From Acidobacteriota bacterium (GTDB lineage Bacteria > Acidobacteriota > Vicinamibacteria > Vicinamibacterales > UBA8438): 5,283 nt of DNA. The translations under genes were made by a program, and so were the position numbers. How positions within the stretch are numbered: position 1 is the stretch's first letter; every line of letters starts with the position of its first letter. Positions 5,103 to 5,283 of the stretch are shown here, piece after piece. The notes below the pieces were generated by a model, which was given only the letters and a program-made list of their open reading frames with translations, did not search any database and was not told where the DNA came from. The DNA lies in NCBI GenBank assembly GCA_011523485.1, contig WTGR01000822.1, positions 1-5,283 of the forward strand, written 5' to 3'.

Positions 5103-5283
5103 ATGCTCGCCAGGGTCATCGAGTGGTCGATCGGCAACCGCTTCTTCGTGGTCCTCGCCGCGGTGTGCATCGCGTTCGGCGGGATCTACGCCCTGCGCGC
5201 AATGCCGCTCGACGCGCTGCCGGATCTGTCCGACGTGCAGGTGATCATCTTCACCGACTACCCGGGGCAGGCCCCGCAGGTGG
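5103..5283 (+). CDS. cusA: CusA-type heavy-metal RND efflux pump, N-terminal fragment
   Basis: Sixty codons are present before the right edge; the family is normally over 1,000 residues. The fragment holds the cytoplasmic start (MLARVIEWSIGNRFF), the first transmembrane helix (about residues 14-31) and the entry into the periplasmic porter domain. PLDALPDLSDVQVI (35-48) followed by YPGQAP (53-58) matches the CusA/SilA group. CzcA-type divalent pumps have a different version here (PIDAVPDITN). The protein is the proton-driven inner-membrane component that would assemble with the adaptor and outer-membrane factor encoded just upstream to expel Cu(I) and Ag(I). GGGAG at 5091-5095 lies 7 nt before the ATG, and the gap from the adaptor stop is 20 nt, so the genes are almost certainly co-transcribed. 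The methionine relay and the Asp/Glu proton-path residues lie outside the window. Confidence 0.93.
   Translation, partial: MLARVIEWSIGNRFFVVLAAVCIAFGGIYALRAMPLDALPDLSDVQVIIFTDYPGQAPQV

Overview
This is a GC-rich window (dense in GC-ending codons, no AT-rich spacers) from a Gram-negative bacterium. The Gram-negative assignment rests on an outer-membrane factor, a periplasmic adaptor and the start of an RND pump. No rRNA, phage or mobile-element sequence is visible, so lineage cannot be fixed. Acidobacteriota or another GC-rich environmental phylum is a guess from general style only.

Layout. The left third is read on the minus strand: the 5' part of a secreted paraoxonase/SMP-30-like beta-propeller enzyme (1-485, running off the left edge), and upstream of it an integral-membrane acyl-CoA desaturase (614-1519). 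A 152-bp divergent spacer (1520-1671) separates these from a plus-strand operon-like block. That block holds a small exported Cys/His-containing protein (1672-2040), a TolC/CusC-type outer-membrane factor (2207-3553), a CusB-type adaptor (3550-5082, ATGA overlap with the previous gene) and the first 60 codons of a CusA-type RND pump (5103 onward, running off the right edge). No gap between genes exceeds 300 bases.

Function. The plus-strand block encodes a tripartite Cus/Sil-type Cu(I)/Ag(I) efflux system spanning inner membrane, periplasm and outer membrane. The monovalent-metal assignment rests on the pump's PLDALPDLSDVQVI segment and on the three-methionine site in the adaptor's N-terminal metal-binding segment. 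Two things go beyond a standard Cus locus. The adaptor ends in a roughly 68-residue repetitive Met/His tail. In addition, a small unrecognised exported protein with a Cys-His...His-His...Cys-Cys pattern comes first in the block, upstream of the outer-membrane factor. No cusF is seen in the window. The desaturase and the paraoxonase-like gene have no evident functional link to metal efflux.

The system as a whole is a known type. The parts most likely to be new are the adaptor tail, the small leading protein, and the hairpin-rich spacer between that protein and the outer-membrane factor.
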